This document shows positions 13,948 through 25,800 of a stretch of 64,000 nucleotides of DNA, one piece after another. The DNA is from Alentia gelatinosa (lineage: Eukaryota > Annelida > Polychaeta > Phyllodocida > Polynoidae): assembly GCA_950022655.1 (NCBI GenBank), contig OX465579.1:47161950-47225949 (forward strand), given 5' to 3'. Position 1 is the stretch's first letter, and each line of letters begins with the position of its first letter. The position numbers and the translations under genes were made by a program. Under the pieces are notes generated by a model, which was given only the letters and a program-made list of their open reading frames with translations, was not told the DNA's origin and ran no database searches.

Positions 13948-14519
13948 TTGCTCAAGGATCGGAGAGAAGCTCACCTGTTAAATTACATGTATAAAAGGTC
14001 GAGGTTGAGTGATAATATTGTTAAACCTTCTAAAAATACGAGACTTGCAGATGCACCTATTGTTCATGTTGATCGCCCAAATGGTATGGCTTATACAAGA
14101 TCGGTAAGTTTTCATGGTGGTGTGGCTTGGAATAATCTTGCCCCTATAGTATGTAACACTGAATCATTGACCATGTTTAAAACATTAACCCGAGCCAATA
14201 TGAAGGCCAAAATTTGGCTAGACTAGTTGTTGATAATACTAAATTGTACTACAAAATCATTGTCTCATTATGACTACTCCTGACTGATCTATTATTTATT
14301 TTGTTGTTCGTTCTTTCCGTTTATTACTATAGCATGTTATAAATGAGCTAATAACTGTATTTTTATGGCTTGGCCAAGAATACCAGCCTTATGATAAGGC
14401 TGGGGCCTTTGCCTCTTTATTGAGCTAATATGTTCATAAGACAACAGTGTAAAAAAACCACCAAAAAAACGTGTATCGCTTTTTGACTCAATAAAGAAAT
14501 TTACCCCTAAAAAAAAAAA
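13948..14519 (+). mobile_element. 5'-truncated LINE (non-LTR retrotransposon) 3' end
   Basis: Residues from 13948-14226 (LKDRREAHLLNYMYKRSRL, then TRSVSFHGGVAWNNLAP and SLTMFKTLTRANMK) match the conserved C-terminal end of reverse transcriptases of the CR1/Jockey-like LINE group. The match is the R-x-x-HLL-x-x-MYK motif followed by the WNNLP-like motif. A TAG stop follows. The 3' UTR carries AATAAA at 14490-14495 and an A-run at 14509-14519, consistent with a retrotransposed transcript. The RT catalytic domain is absent, so the copy is dead. The exact clade is uncertain. Confidence 0.75.
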
Positions 14520-15139
14520 GGTTTACACCATCACCCCGACAGTCCAGACATCCCCAACATGCTGTCGCCGTATCCCGACGGGTACTTCCGAGTTCACCTT
14601 ATGTCATCAGCATTGCCAGTTGTAGGTCAACTTGACTGTTGGGGCGTTGCCGGGACAAATTTCTGATTGTCAAAAAATCTGCCATGACAGTCCGGGCAAC
14701 CCTCCATGGTCTATGTCCGCCGGGGTTTGCCTCAAGTCAACGGGACTTCTGCATAACTCAACTTAAGTCAACGGGCTCGGTAGTGGTATATCACCTGGCT
14801 TTGGTCGCAGACTTCTCACAGAGGCCGTCAACTTGAGCTCAGTTCCGTCTGATACTCTGGTGACTTACATCATGCCAAGTTTGTCGCAACCAATGCGCAT
14901 GCCAGGGGGTAATGGACCCATTCGACTTAAGACAATTTTCGCTTGATGTTCACGTCCACCTAAGGTCTGATAGGTCGAGCTACGTCTGGGTAAAATTCAT
15001 TCCCATCAACTTTGCTGAGAGTGTCTTCTCACTCTCCGGGGCACTTTCTACCTCACCGGTGGAGGAGACGAGTTGCTACCCCGTGCTACCCCTTCTGCAT
15101 GGGTTGGTTCGGAATGTTCCAAGGTAAGACTGGGGAGAT
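14520..15139. other. GC-richer stretch without a supported gene
   Basis: Open frames of 65-71 codons occur at 14639-14836 and 14912-15127. No domain or splice signals could be recognised. This may be decayed retroelement sequence next to the possible LTR. Confidence 0.35.
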
Positions 15140-15520
15140 GCAGGACCTGCTACCTAGCTTAGCCTAGAACAGAAAACCAGACTCCAGACACTTCAGGTAT
15201 ACAGATTTTATTGATAACTGTTGTTACAGTCCCTTGGTGCTGCGGGGCACAAAGTAATGTCAGGGAAGAGATTAAGGTCTCTTCACCGCTGAAAGGTTTC
15301 CAGAGAAACCTAACCAATACAGAGACTCCAGGCGTTCAATCGACAGAGAGGAACCGCCATGAACTCAGCCTATATATATACTGACTGAGTTACGTAATGC
15401 GGGCAACCCCATGGTATTTGCATACATGGGTCCACCAGCCTTACCGCACAGTGGGGATCAGCACTCGCGCCACCTAAAGTAAAGTGAATCAAATGCTGCT
15501 CGACTACCCTGACCCCTACA
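15140..15520 (-). mobile_element. possible solo LTR
   Basis: Read on the minus strand, the segment begins TGTAGGGGTCAGGGTAGTCG. It carries a TATATATA-type promoter box near 15370-15380 and an AATAAA signal near 15209-15214. The order start, TATA and poly(A) signal over about 380 bp is that of an LTR. No second LTR, primer-binding site or gag/pol was found, and the far boundary is approximate. Confidence 0.35.
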
Positions 15521-15553
15521 CATATTTTTCACCGTTGTCTCCAACGTGCTGAT

Positions 15554-16290
15554 ATGCCTACTGAAACACCTGCTGACACACCTGCACAACAAGATGCCCA
15601 CATATGCCAGATAATGCTGCTGGTGATCCTCAAGGAGCAGATACTGACCCTGCACCTGTTGCATGTGCCACTCCTGCTCGCAGCAGTCAACATCGCTGCT
15701 TTCACAGGGCCTTCGCCAAATTCAGCGAGGAACAGAAGGAGGATATAATCTTGTTCCTTCGACATAATCCCAAACTATATGTCAAGCAGTCCACTGCATT
15801 CCGGGACACCGACCACAAAGACCTGCTGTGAGAACAGCAGGTGAAACGGATTGGTCATCCCGCCGGGGAACTATGCACTTGGTACCTCAGTATGTGGATC
15901 AGACTTTGCCAAATTTGCCTGGTTCCAGGCAACTAGGGCCATGGTGTTGACAAGTTGAAGCCTCAGGACAAATGGATCTGGGATCGGTTCCAGTTCCTGT
16001 TGCCGCACCTGGCCGACCCCACCTCCACCGCCACACCTGCTGCTTCATGTACACCTGCTACTTCATGTACACCTGCTAATTTGTGTACACTTGCTACTTC
16101 TTGGAAACCTGCTACTTCATGTACACCTGCTACTTCAACTTCCACTACCTGCACAGCCACCTCTACCACCTGCACATACACTTCTACAACTTGCACAAAC
16201 ACCTCTGAGAGTGATAGCTCCGGCAATGATTCAGTAGAATTATCTGATTCAAAGATAGACTGGTTGATGTCCTCAAAAGTGTGGACATAG
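15554..16290 (+). pseudogene. broken MADF-like domain gene with Thr/Cys/Pro repeat tail
   Basis: Around 15710-15900 the plus strand encodes FSEEQKEDIILFLRHNPKLY followed by a hydrophobic and Trp pattern like the MADF/Myb-SANT DNA-binding fold. That fold is common in transcription factors and in Harbinger-transposon accessory proteins. The frame is broken by a TGA at 15829-15831 where a Trp is expected, by a further stop near 15940, and by apparent frameshifts. Downstream (16035-16135) an 18 bp repeat encodes ATSCTP copies, then a 24 bp repeat (about 16137-16206) encodes STTCTxT copies, and an acidic serine tail ends at 16290. AATAAA lies at 16450-16455. Whether this is a retrocopy or a dead transposon gene is unclear. 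Confidence 0.5.
16035..16206 (+). repeat. coding-like minisatellite (18 bp then 24 bp units)
   Basis: About five 18 bp units (GCTACTTCATGTACACCT and variants) are followed by three 24 bp units built on TCTACCACCTGCACA-like sequence. Unit lengths are multiples of three, so the frame is kept. This suggests the repeats grew while the gene was still translated. Confidence 0.75.
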
Positions 16291-16518
16291 GTATTGTGTT
16301 TCCCTACATGGGCGTTTTATATTTATATCCTTGTTATGTACACTGACAAACTATGATGTTGCTGATATATTGCTGATTGTTGCCTTGTGAAACCGATGCC
16401 TTGTGAAACCGATATGTGATGAGTCTCATTATTGTACATGTGTATTGTTAATAAATCGTTTCGCTTAAGTTCACTCTCACCGTTTTTCTTCATAGATATT
16501 TGCATACGGATTGAACTG

Positions 16519-16816
16519 TTAACACTTTCAGTCCGACCCCCTAGCGGGAGGCCCACATATCAAGTCCAACAGATATTTAGCAATATATGATTATATTTAG
16601 AACACTCATACTGAATAATGATGCCTATGTATATTTTCAATTATTTTGAAAAAATTTAGAAAGTCTATGAATTTTGTAACATAGAATACTGTTTTTAGTA
16701 ATGGCCCTAAAAAATTCCTGGAGGCATTCCTCGTCCCCTGCATGGGAGTGCCTCAAGGTATTCATCGTACCCTGCCTGGGAGTGCCTCAAAGCATTGCTC
16801 AGACTGATAGGGTTAA
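16519..16816. mobile_element. TTAA-flanked MITE with palindromic minisatellite, copy 1
   Basis: The element is bounded by TTAA at both ends. The left reads TTAACACTTTCAGTCCGA, and the right is the complement of TTAACCCTATCAGTCTGA. Near the right end two or three approximately 37 bp units carry GGAGTGCCTCAAGG and GGAGGCATTCC palindromic words related to those at 33.9, 37.1 and 59.4 kb. TTAA target sites and CCCT-type ends are typical of piggyBac-like elements. No transposase is present. Confidence 0.6.
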
Positions 16817-19439
16817 ATAGTACATAAAGATAATTTTCTTGCATTAACTTCAAATTTACCACTCAAATAGAACTTACCACTTAATTCTAGAGCCTGGAAT
16901 AATGCAAGTGAAGATATGATAATGCAAGTAACACCTAGGAGACTAAAGGAGGAGAGACATCAAATAATTGCAAGGAAGAACCTCAAGACAGCTTCAATAG
17001 AAAGCATGAACACAAGAGCACTCTACCAAAAAATCCGGATGAATGTAAATCTAAGATAGTACAGCACCCAAGCAATAATAATTATAAAGCACTATTTCTC
17101 ATGTAATTAGTTCACAATAATAAGTGATTGTGATTGTCACCGTGATCTACGCAAGCATGGCCTGCCAGACCCCGACAGGACCCTGTCGATATACAACAGT
17201 CTCAACGGGATATTTGGGGCCGAGCGGGCAAAAACCATAAAAATGTCAAAAAGTACCAAGTCGGGTTATGATTTGCCCAAAAATCCATGCCGGGACAGTC
17301 GCCTTGATCGTGTAAACCTAGCCATAAGTGTGTCTATGTATCTATATGTGTGTATGTGGGTGGGATTTTTAACAGGGTTATTTAAGGCTGATGTTGTATA
17401 AACGTATCTAATCAATGTAAAAGTGGCATTTTTTGGTGCATCTTTTGATGGTCTTTCATTCCAATATAGGGTTTTGTATAGCTCTGAGGAATATTTCCTG
17501 CCGAAAATCAACAAAAACTGTGATTTTCTAGTGATTTTCACTTTTTTCAAATTCTGGGGGATACAATCTTGAGCCGATTATATTTATCAACATGTTTAAA
17601 GCATATGTCATGAGAAGTGTTGACAATTTAGTTTTGAAAATTGGTAAAAGTTTGAAAAAATATTAAAATGGTCAAAGCTATCCATGACCTTTAAATTTTC
17701 CAACAGAGAGACCTATAGAGCATGCTGCCTGACATCCCAATTCTGAGAGCATAATACTAATGAAATATACAATGAGAAATTAATTTTCCTTTACTGTGAG
17801 ATGTGGACCAAAATCCCTACTATGATACCTGAAAGTTTCAACACAATGGGATTGTCCATTCCGATATCAAAACATTCTGATTCCATGATGATATTTTTCC
17901 AAAAATCAGGGTGTTGGACAACATGCCTGTTACAAGATGTCTAGAAGAAATAATAATCATAATAGAATAACAAATACCCCTGCACATGTTAAGTATTCCT
18001 ACCACTTATAGATACCAAGTTTACTTTTTTCCTAAATAAAAAAATGTACTTCTTGTGATTCAAAAACTGAAAACGTGTTGTCCGACACCCCGGGGTGTCG
18101 GACAACACACTCTGATATAAATACTGATTTTGGGGTTGTTTCTTATCAGTAATTGAGTGATTTGCTTTGAAAAACGTAGCTTTCTATCATTTCATTAAGA
18201 ATATAAAGGGTTATAGTGACTGATATTATTCTAGTCATTGTCCTGAGTAGTCTTAAAAACGTGTTGTCCGACACCCCGCGTGTTGTCCGACACCCCTGCC
18301 TGGACCAAACCCAAATACAGCTCAGAGCTTTTGTTTCAAATATAATATATGATAGAGGTGTTTTGGGTCAAATATGACATATGTCACAATATAATATTAG
18401 TTTTTCTCAAATTATGAGTATTTATAACGTTTCTTGAAATTTCAAATATTTTAGGGGGGTGGACAACATGCAGTATCATACACAATTTCAAAAGGCTCTC
18501 AAATCTGAACTATTTGTCTGATTTTGTTGGAATAATGTTTTTCTGGAAGGTACGTTGTAGGAGACTAATATAAAATATAAAAAGAAGTAGTATTCTAAAA
18601 TTATTTTTTGAGTGTCTGATCCCAGGAAGAAAGCGTAATTTAGCAGGTTTCAAAAATCCGACCCATGTGTGTCTTTGCCTGTCTGTACATCCCTTATGTC
18701 AGTGAATGTATCTGTATGTACCTGACAGTGTATCATTGTGTGACTGTGAGAGCAGGCCTGTGAGAGTGTCTTTATGTCTTTTGTGTGTGTGTGTGTGTAT
18801 CTCTGTATACCTGTATCTTTGTATGTCTGGGTATTCATATCTCTATGTATCTGTGTGTATCTTAGTAAAGCTGCTCTGCATACAAGATATAAAAGCTACC
18901 TTCCACTGTGAATCCATTTTATGTATTATGGATGAGTTGTCCATGCCCCAGCTGAGGCGATCAGTGCTCCCAGCCTCCCACACACCAATGACCATTGCCC
19001 CCCCCCCCCCCCACCCCATGTTTCTGGGTATGTCCCACACCCCCGACACCATTGACAGGTGCACTGACCGCTCTACACACAGGCCTGTTCTCTCACTCTG
19101 TAAAGGGCAGGCCATAGGGTTTCTAAAAGCTTATGTACCTTTTTTCTTAAGGAGTATTGCTCCATATCAGCTTTAAGAGCACGGTCAAATCGGAGCTCAA
19201 GATGCTGTTCACCAACAACACATGATATAGTAAACTATGTAAAACTTCATCATCCAACTACGTCCATAATACTATGCAATGTATACCTGTACTGAACAGT
19301 TGTATATTATTTATGGAAGACCCATAAAAGTACATTTTTATAAGGTAGCAGTGTAGAAATATTATATTGGTCAAACCTAGACTCATCCTATATCCGTGTT
19401 CACATACATAGCTAGCCTCACTATAGCATCACTCATGTA
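16817..19439. other. gene-free stretch with simple repeats
   Basis: Contains the palindromic word cluster at 17.9-18.5 kb (separate entry), a TG-rich microsatellite at about 18780-18800 and a C-run at about 18999-19012. A 156-codon frame at 18706-19176 is microsatellite-derived and is not called. Confidence 0.5.
18075..18296. repeat. perfect 34 bp palindrome plus two direct copies of its arm
   Basis: GTGTTGTCCGACACCCC is followed directly by its exact complement, giving a perfect 34 bp palindrome at 18075-18108. The same 17-mer returns twice as direct repeats at 18261-18277 and 18280-18296. Weaker relatives (GGTGTTGGACAACATG, GGGGTGGACAACATG) lie near 17911 and 18456. The surroundings are AT-rich and non-coding. 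Confidence 0.9.
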
Positions 19440-20033
19440 TTTTTTCATGCACTAAAAGCTCTGTTCCAAGTCAAACTAAGACAATATTGATTTGAGACAC
19501 TTAAGCCTAATGAAAAATCTCCAAATTACAGGGCATACGGGTATAAATCTCTTCTATTTAATTCCAAATTTTCATAATCTTCCGATCTCATACTCTGCGA
19601 TGCTCCCGATTAGCCACTGCCATTTCAGCATATTGAAATGTCATAGACACCCTACGATCCACGTTTTTCATCAGAACGAAATCATAGACCCCCATTTTGT
19701 ATCAGTGCCTAATCGTAGAGATGTGGTCAACTGTCCCGATATTAGGTGACCTACCGACGCGATTTTAGTTTTGTATCGGGATGTCCATCGTAGACAACAT
19801 CGGAACCGTATCGTAGTAGGTGGACGCGTCGGAAGGGTCCCTAATATCGGGGCAGTTGACCATGTTTCTGCGATTAGACACAGATAAAGACCCTATACAA
19901 TGCGTGGTGGATTGGCGTGTCTAGACATGTGTCTCGATTCTGCACCTTCCCAATATGTCTCCGATATTTGCTTTTTGTATCGGTGCCATATCCGTAGGTC
20001 TAAATTTCTATCGCAGTAGGTGGACGCCAGGCC
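19440..20033 (+). repeat. interspersed repeat, copy 2 of 2
   Basis: This is the longer relative of 11992-12271. It contains an internal inverted segment: GTCAACTGTCCCGATATTAG is answered by a CTAATATCGGGGCAGTTGAC segment around 19840-19860, and GTAGGTGGACGC occurs twice. The inverted internal structure points to a DNA-transposon-derived repeat. No coding frame is intact. Confidence 0.7.
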
Positions 20034-21449
20034 TAAATAAAAAAAACAACCTCGAGTCCACTAACATTTATATCAAATATTGATTGATAACAGTGTGTAC
20101 AATTTATCACAAACATTTCGGTAATTTAGCCTTCATCAGGTTAAAACATACTGTTTCTACACTTCTGCCATGTTCTATTCCACCAATGTCAATGCGGGAT
20201 GCAGGGAAGTTGTGTTACTGCGATGCCATTCATACACTCAAGTCATTGCCGTGGGAAATCATAATTTTCAAGGCATTCGTAAGCAAGTGGAATCATGCTT
20301 TAACATGAATATTTGATGACGTGCCGAAGCAGTGTAGCCTGACCTACCTACAGAGGTTACACCAAGTTGGCTGCTTGTTCGATTCTGCTTTATTGTTTCC
20401 AAACGATCGGTGTACATTCAATTCTCAGTCCTCCCTCCTGGAGGCCATACCCTATATTCAGTTGCGAGGCGCGCCTACCTCTCTGTGCGTGGGCCTCTCT
20501 AATCACAGGAATAACAACGTTACATAACACCCCAATGCTCCCTTTGGGGGCCATATTATAGATCCACTATTATCCTTTTCCTGTTCATCATCTTTGATAT
20601 CTATTAAAACAAGTTCACAGCTGTTTTCATATCCCATTCATAATTCAGTCAACAAGCCGTGGATAAATGTATTTATAGATGTCTACGGACTGCCATTGGA
20701 AAAGAAGCGTACAAAGATGGTTGTTTTAGTAACGAGGAATTATTGGAAAAAAAGTGAAATGATGCCTCCTAAAGAAAGGAGACTCATTTTATTGATGGGT
20801 ATCATCCGAAGCCTGAAGAACTAAGTGAATATTTTCGACCAAAACAACAAGGAACAGGTGTAATTCAGTCACACTCACTATGTATCCTTATTATTATTTA
20901 CCTGGAAATAATTAATCATTACAAATCCCTAAATAGCAGAATGACACGATGACACTGGACATGTGGTGCAGAGGGATGTATGAATCTTCTTTTTTTTACT
21001 CATTGACGAACAGAATCTGTACCCCTGGCCAGTAAAAGTGAGACATTCATCCATGGGTATACAATGATATATACTAATCAACAAGGTGGGCTATTGGCCA
21101 AATACATATAGGTCCGTACAGGGAGAGCGGTGTTAAATGGGGAAGGAGGAGTGTTAATGTCTCTTATTGACACTATCATCCCGTAGGATGTATGTCAAAC
21201 ATATGGCAAATTAGTGCGAACGATATCCGTGTCTCCTACGATCTCTTTGATAAGAACAGGTAAAGGAAGGCATTATTTCTGGAGTAAAATTATTGATTCT
21301 TCGGTCAAAAGCGTACACTACAATGTATAAAAATACACCTTCTTCTATTTTCTCGGAAGGACTGTTGCCATGATAAAATTCTAATATCTTGGAGAACCTT
21401 CATTTTCGGTTTTCTTATGTTTCTTTATGTTGAATGTGTCAAGAGACAT
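20034..21449. other. gene-free stretch
   Basis: A half copy of the GTGAGTGTGACTGAAT palindrome seen at 46040-46187 lies near 20860-20890 (TTCAGTCACACTCACTATGT). Nothing else could be supported. Confidence 0.45.
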
Positions 21450-22630
21450 CACGAGTTTGAGTATGAGTTTATTTATGCTACGCATTTTGTTGGCTCCATA
21501 ATCACACGAGAGGCTAAGGACGCACCACGTGACACAGGCCTCTCCGGCGTGCCGGGTGTCCACGTGAGCCCTGACCGCGTGCACCTCACCCGTCTCAAGG
21601 CGAGCGAGATTACGGAGCCAACAAAATGAGTGACATAAATAAACTCAAACTCAGACGAGTGGCGTCTAGGTTTTTATCCTACCCCATTTTCACGAATTCT
21701 GAATATAAGATAGTAGTGACATAAGCACTTTATGTCACACCCGTGACATAAACAAATCCAATGTTAAGCCTATCACTGCACGAAACTTACCGCTTTACAT
21801 ATGTATGCGAAACGCGTCTAACAGTAGGATTTTGCGTCTAGAAGTTAGACCTGTAATCCCTCTCATAGACGCCTTATCTAGTGGCGTATATACATGTCCA
21901 TGGTGCGGTCTTAAATACGTCATATATACGCCTGATTCCGTTGTATATACACCACCATACAATAGTTCCGATCTTTGCAACTTGGGGACACTACTGGTAG
22001 CATATTTCATTTGCCATTAACCATCCAAGTCTGTATTATATGAAAATTGCAATTTTATATTACCAATTCATTTTATAAAAACCTAATTAAGTATAAATTG
22101 ATTAATTACACATAGTAAACCTTGCATTATGTTTTTTTTAATTGTTTTTCTAATAGATCTTACTTTCAAACATCATTTCAATGTGTGGACAGTGAGGCTT
22201 ACTATATAATCGCCTCCCCCCAGTGTCTCTGTGCGCCTGAAGCCCGACTCCAGGGGCTTAGGAGGTGGGGTTGGGAGGTCGCGGGTGGCGGGTCAGTGTT
22301 GGTGCATCCTCTACCAACACCCACAGGACGGGGCGGGCCGCGGGTCGCAATTGTTTTTTTTTTGGGTATCATATATACGCCTGGCGTATATATATTGCAC
22401 CGAGTAAGTTTTATCTTATATACGCCAGGCGTGAAAGACAGACAAGTCGCGTGCGTCTACATATGGAAACTGTCTCGTAGACGCCCGAAACGCAGAGGCG
22501 TATAATAGGTGTATACAAGTATAAACAAGCCACGATACAGCCGATACGTGCGGTATCGCGGTGGCGTATATATATGTAAAAAAGTGGTTTTCGTGCAGTG
22601 TATGGTATTTTTTTTATTGGGGTAGGATAA
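21450..22630 (+). mobile_element. modular palindromic unit B, interrupted by an 827 bp insertion
   Basis: The hairpin arms 21450-21510 and 21600-21658 share GAGTTTATTTATG and ATTTTGTTGGCTCC. The left box TTTATCCTACCCC is at 21673-21685. A boxed palindrome, GTGACATAAG through CTTTATGTCAC, is at 21716-21738. TTAAGCCTAT then breaks at 21773 and resumes as TATGGTATTTTTTTTATT with the right box GGGGTAGGATAA at 22619-22630. The arm word GTGACATAAA (21630-21639) recurs at 21743-21752 between the boxes. The interruption is the nested element at 21774-22600. Confidence 0.7.
21774..22600. mobile_element. nested 827 bp TIR element with many GGCGTATATA words
   Basis: The ends are CACTGCACGAAA at the left and TTTTCGTGCAGTG at the right, a clear inverted repeat. 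TAT flanks both sides (21771-21773 and 22601-22603), consistent with a 3 bp target duplication. The interior has at least six copies of GGCGTATATA or its complement, plus TAGACGCC words, partly as palindromes near 22370-22430. An inverted relative of the left 480 bp lies at 53923-54403. No transposase frame is present. Confidence 0.75.
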
Positions 22631-22642
22631 TATCAAGAGTCG

Positions 22643-22852
22643 TCACGAGTTTGAGTCTGAGTTTATTTATGCTACACATTTTGTTGGCTCCATAATTTCA
22701 CGAGTCGAAGACGAGTGACATTTATCCTACCCTGTTCATATATCTTTTCAGTATCAGAAAGTAGTGGCATAAACAACACTTTATGTCACACCTGTGACAT
22801 AAACAAATCCCATATTAAGCCTATGGCGTTTTTAATTAGGGGTAGGATAAAC
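22643..22852 (+). mobile_element. modular palindromic unit C, right hairpin arm deleted
   Basis: The unit starts directly after unit B with the same left arm (CACGAGTTTGAGTCTGAG, ATTTTGTTGGCTCC), then jumps to CGAGTGACATTTATCCTACCC. The left box is at 22721-22732, the boxed TTTATGTCACACCTGTGACA palindrome follows, then TTAAGCCTATGGCG-like sequence and the right box GGGGTAGGATAAA at 22839-22851. It shares its variable words with unit B, so the two probably arose by tandem duplication followed by loss of half the hairpin. Confidence 0.7.
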
Positions 22853-25800
22853 AGAGTTATTTTATGAATAACCCAGGAGAATAGATAGATATAGCAAGAG
22901 TACCCAGCCATGTTTGTCAATTGATACATGGGGAATCTGATTCTGCCACTCCCTTGGCCAAAAAATATATATAGCATCACTTGTTTCCATGACAACATAG
23001 ATTTTTAATAATTTACTCGATAAGCAATATTTCCCTACATGGGACATAATGAGCAGATGTTATTGTCATGTCCTTATAATTTGGTTGACATGGAAACAAA
23101 TCCAGCACAAAACATCCATTGCAATAACCTACTCTGATTGGCAAAATAATAGTATGCTGTCAAGAATATCGATCAAACTGATACAATCCAGGTGGACAAG
23201 AAATGCTTGTAGCGTAAAGAAAGTAAACTCACAGAGAAAGTCACGGAGAATCTAGTAAGGTGCCCAAACATATACCATTAATGTCATTCTAGAAACAGTT
23301 ACCATTAGCTCAGTGGTGAAAACTGAAGTTGTAAGTACTGACTAATCTGAGTGTAACACTTTAATCATGTTTATCATCATTGGATTTGTAGTACTGCGGT
23401 TACTTTTGTAAGCTTTAATTGAAGGTCATTCTCTATCTAAATTGTTCCAGGAGTAACATGCCGTCGTAGAGCGGGATCTACCTGAAAAATGCTGTTATAG
23501 GACGCTTTAGCTTCCTGTTTTGTAGATGGGAAAATGGTATGTCAATGGTCATCGTGTACACGTGATCACACTAGGGTATTATCAGACAGTCCATGTAGTC
23601 TTACGCTCGATTCAGAATATCTGTACAGTTTGCAGTGTTTACCAGGTCTCTAAAGGTTCTTTTGCTTGCAAATGGAATTTCATAGCTCAGCTACCCCATT
23701 TCTACGATATATTATTTACATCTGTCAGACGACGTTCTTCTTTTGTCCTTTTTCTACTTTCAGTCGCCATGGTTGCAAAGGAATACTTATATAGCGACGG
23801 CCCCTACGTCTATCAACATCTGATATTCTTTAAGCTAAATCGGGGACATTATCCAGCTGCAGATGAAGGAGAAAAACTATAAATTCAGAACAATGTCGTG
23901 TAAACCCACCAGTATTATTCCTCGTCTTGTTGATAGACTTTAGTCTTATACATGGTTGCCCATCTATCTTGGATTCTGTCGGATACCCCACTGATACATA
24001 CTTGTTCATTGCTACTATGTTTTTATATATGTATGTGTATGTTCCTGTCAATGTAATTTGGACCTAAGCTATCAACTAACACACTTTTGTAGTCCAGATA
24101 TGTTCTCCAATTTATCACTGGGAATTCAAGAATTTCTAATTTCTACAGAAGTGAGCGTAAAAGTAGAAATACTTCTGCAAAGTCATAAGGTCACAGCTTT
24201 TTCTCTCCCCCACTCCCTATACACCATCCTCCGATATTTAATTGATGCTCCATTAGTGATCTGGCAAAGGTTCTCTGGCGTGAAGATAGAGGCCTAGGTA
24301 AAGGGTATTCAAGTCTGATGGGTAAAGATCCAACAGAACGTTAAATGAATATGGCGCACATTAAAGGATCGTTTGCAAAATTCAAATTTCCATGCAAATG
24401 GAATTTCATAGCTCAGCTAACCCATGTCTACGATATGTAAAAAGCTATACTTTAGAAGTTTGTGACCGATTGGCATTTTATCACATCGGGGAAAATCTCC
24501 ATTGAATTATGCAAAGAACCATAGGAATAATGTAACGTGGGTTGTATTTTGTATAGAAATATGAAATATATGAAAGTTACAATTACAGTTAAAGATATCT
24601 AGTCTTGCTGTTATTATTGCCTTTGACCAACAAATGTCAGATCTGACAAATATAATGTCCAATGCTACCTATGCGATCCCGTTATCATGTAGCAATCAAA
24701 CTGCACGATACATACCCAAGTGGAGGGTACATTAACAAAATATTTTGGAACCATTCTTAAAAACCTTATATAAATCAGTAATTTGCAATATAATTTGTAA
24801 TTACGTAACAGTGCCCAGTGGTGTCCGGACAACAAAATAAAATAATTGTATCTATCCTAATCAATCGGGATGAATACGATATCCTATAGGGGACAGAGTC
24901 ATTGTTAGTTCATGAAACAGTCACTAGGTGGTCGGGGGACAGAACCTGTATTCTGGCTCTTTGTTCTTACTAAATTCAACTGTCTTTTAATGTTTTACCA
25001 TGGTTCCCTTGACTCTCTAGACCCATCCCAGAGCAGGAAGATATAATGCTAAAACCCAGGACATGTTTTTTACATGGAGCACTTTATTTACATATGTGAG
25101 CGAGGCAAGAAAAGTGACATTTCCAAATTATCACTCAGTTCTTTTGCACCTCCATTAGTGAAGAACAGCTACCTTTTCACCTCCATCAGTGAAGAGCACC
25201 TAATCGGGGGGCGTCATGGCGGCGCCCATGACTCATAGGCTATATGCCGTATAGTAAACACAATATGTGGACCTTATAGAATTTATAATTGAATACCCCG
25301 GTTATTTTCTATACATAAAGGTTCCAGAATACCTATATAGGCTAATTTTCCCTTTATTCAAATAAAATGACAAATCAGAGTATTCATAGAATTGAGCTAG
25401 CCAATAATACCCGAGGATAATTCAGTTATCATCTAAAGATGTTTAGATAAGGTAGCGATGAAGGTAGACGGTATCATAAAATGCCAAGTGTAGTTGAATA
25501 TCTAATTTACCTATTTATCAGTATCAATCGCTGCTTTTGTCTTCATTATCTCACGACGGCACTGATGAATTGCATCGTGCTAAATCCCTTATATATGTCT
25601 ACACTCCTTTCTCTTTAACTGCAGGATAAAAATAGGTAAAATCCATTCCATTCCTCCTATCAATCTTTGATTTGTGTGTCCGCGCACGCCGACTAAATCT
25701 TCCTCCCTCTGCCAACAATGATGAAATGAGGAATCGTCTCAGGTTCTTTGGCCTATGCTAGACTGAGCAGGGAACTACGCCACACACGCTGCAGCATGTG

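Noticed and set aside
18706..19176. 156-codon plus-strand frame with many Cys, Val and Tyr
   Set aside because: It is produced by a TG/TCTGTAT microsatellite and a C-run, with no domain.
23300..23345. TAGCTCAGTGG, an A-box-like sequence of a tRNA gene
   Set aside because: No B box, acceptor stem or anticodon arm could be formed nearby.
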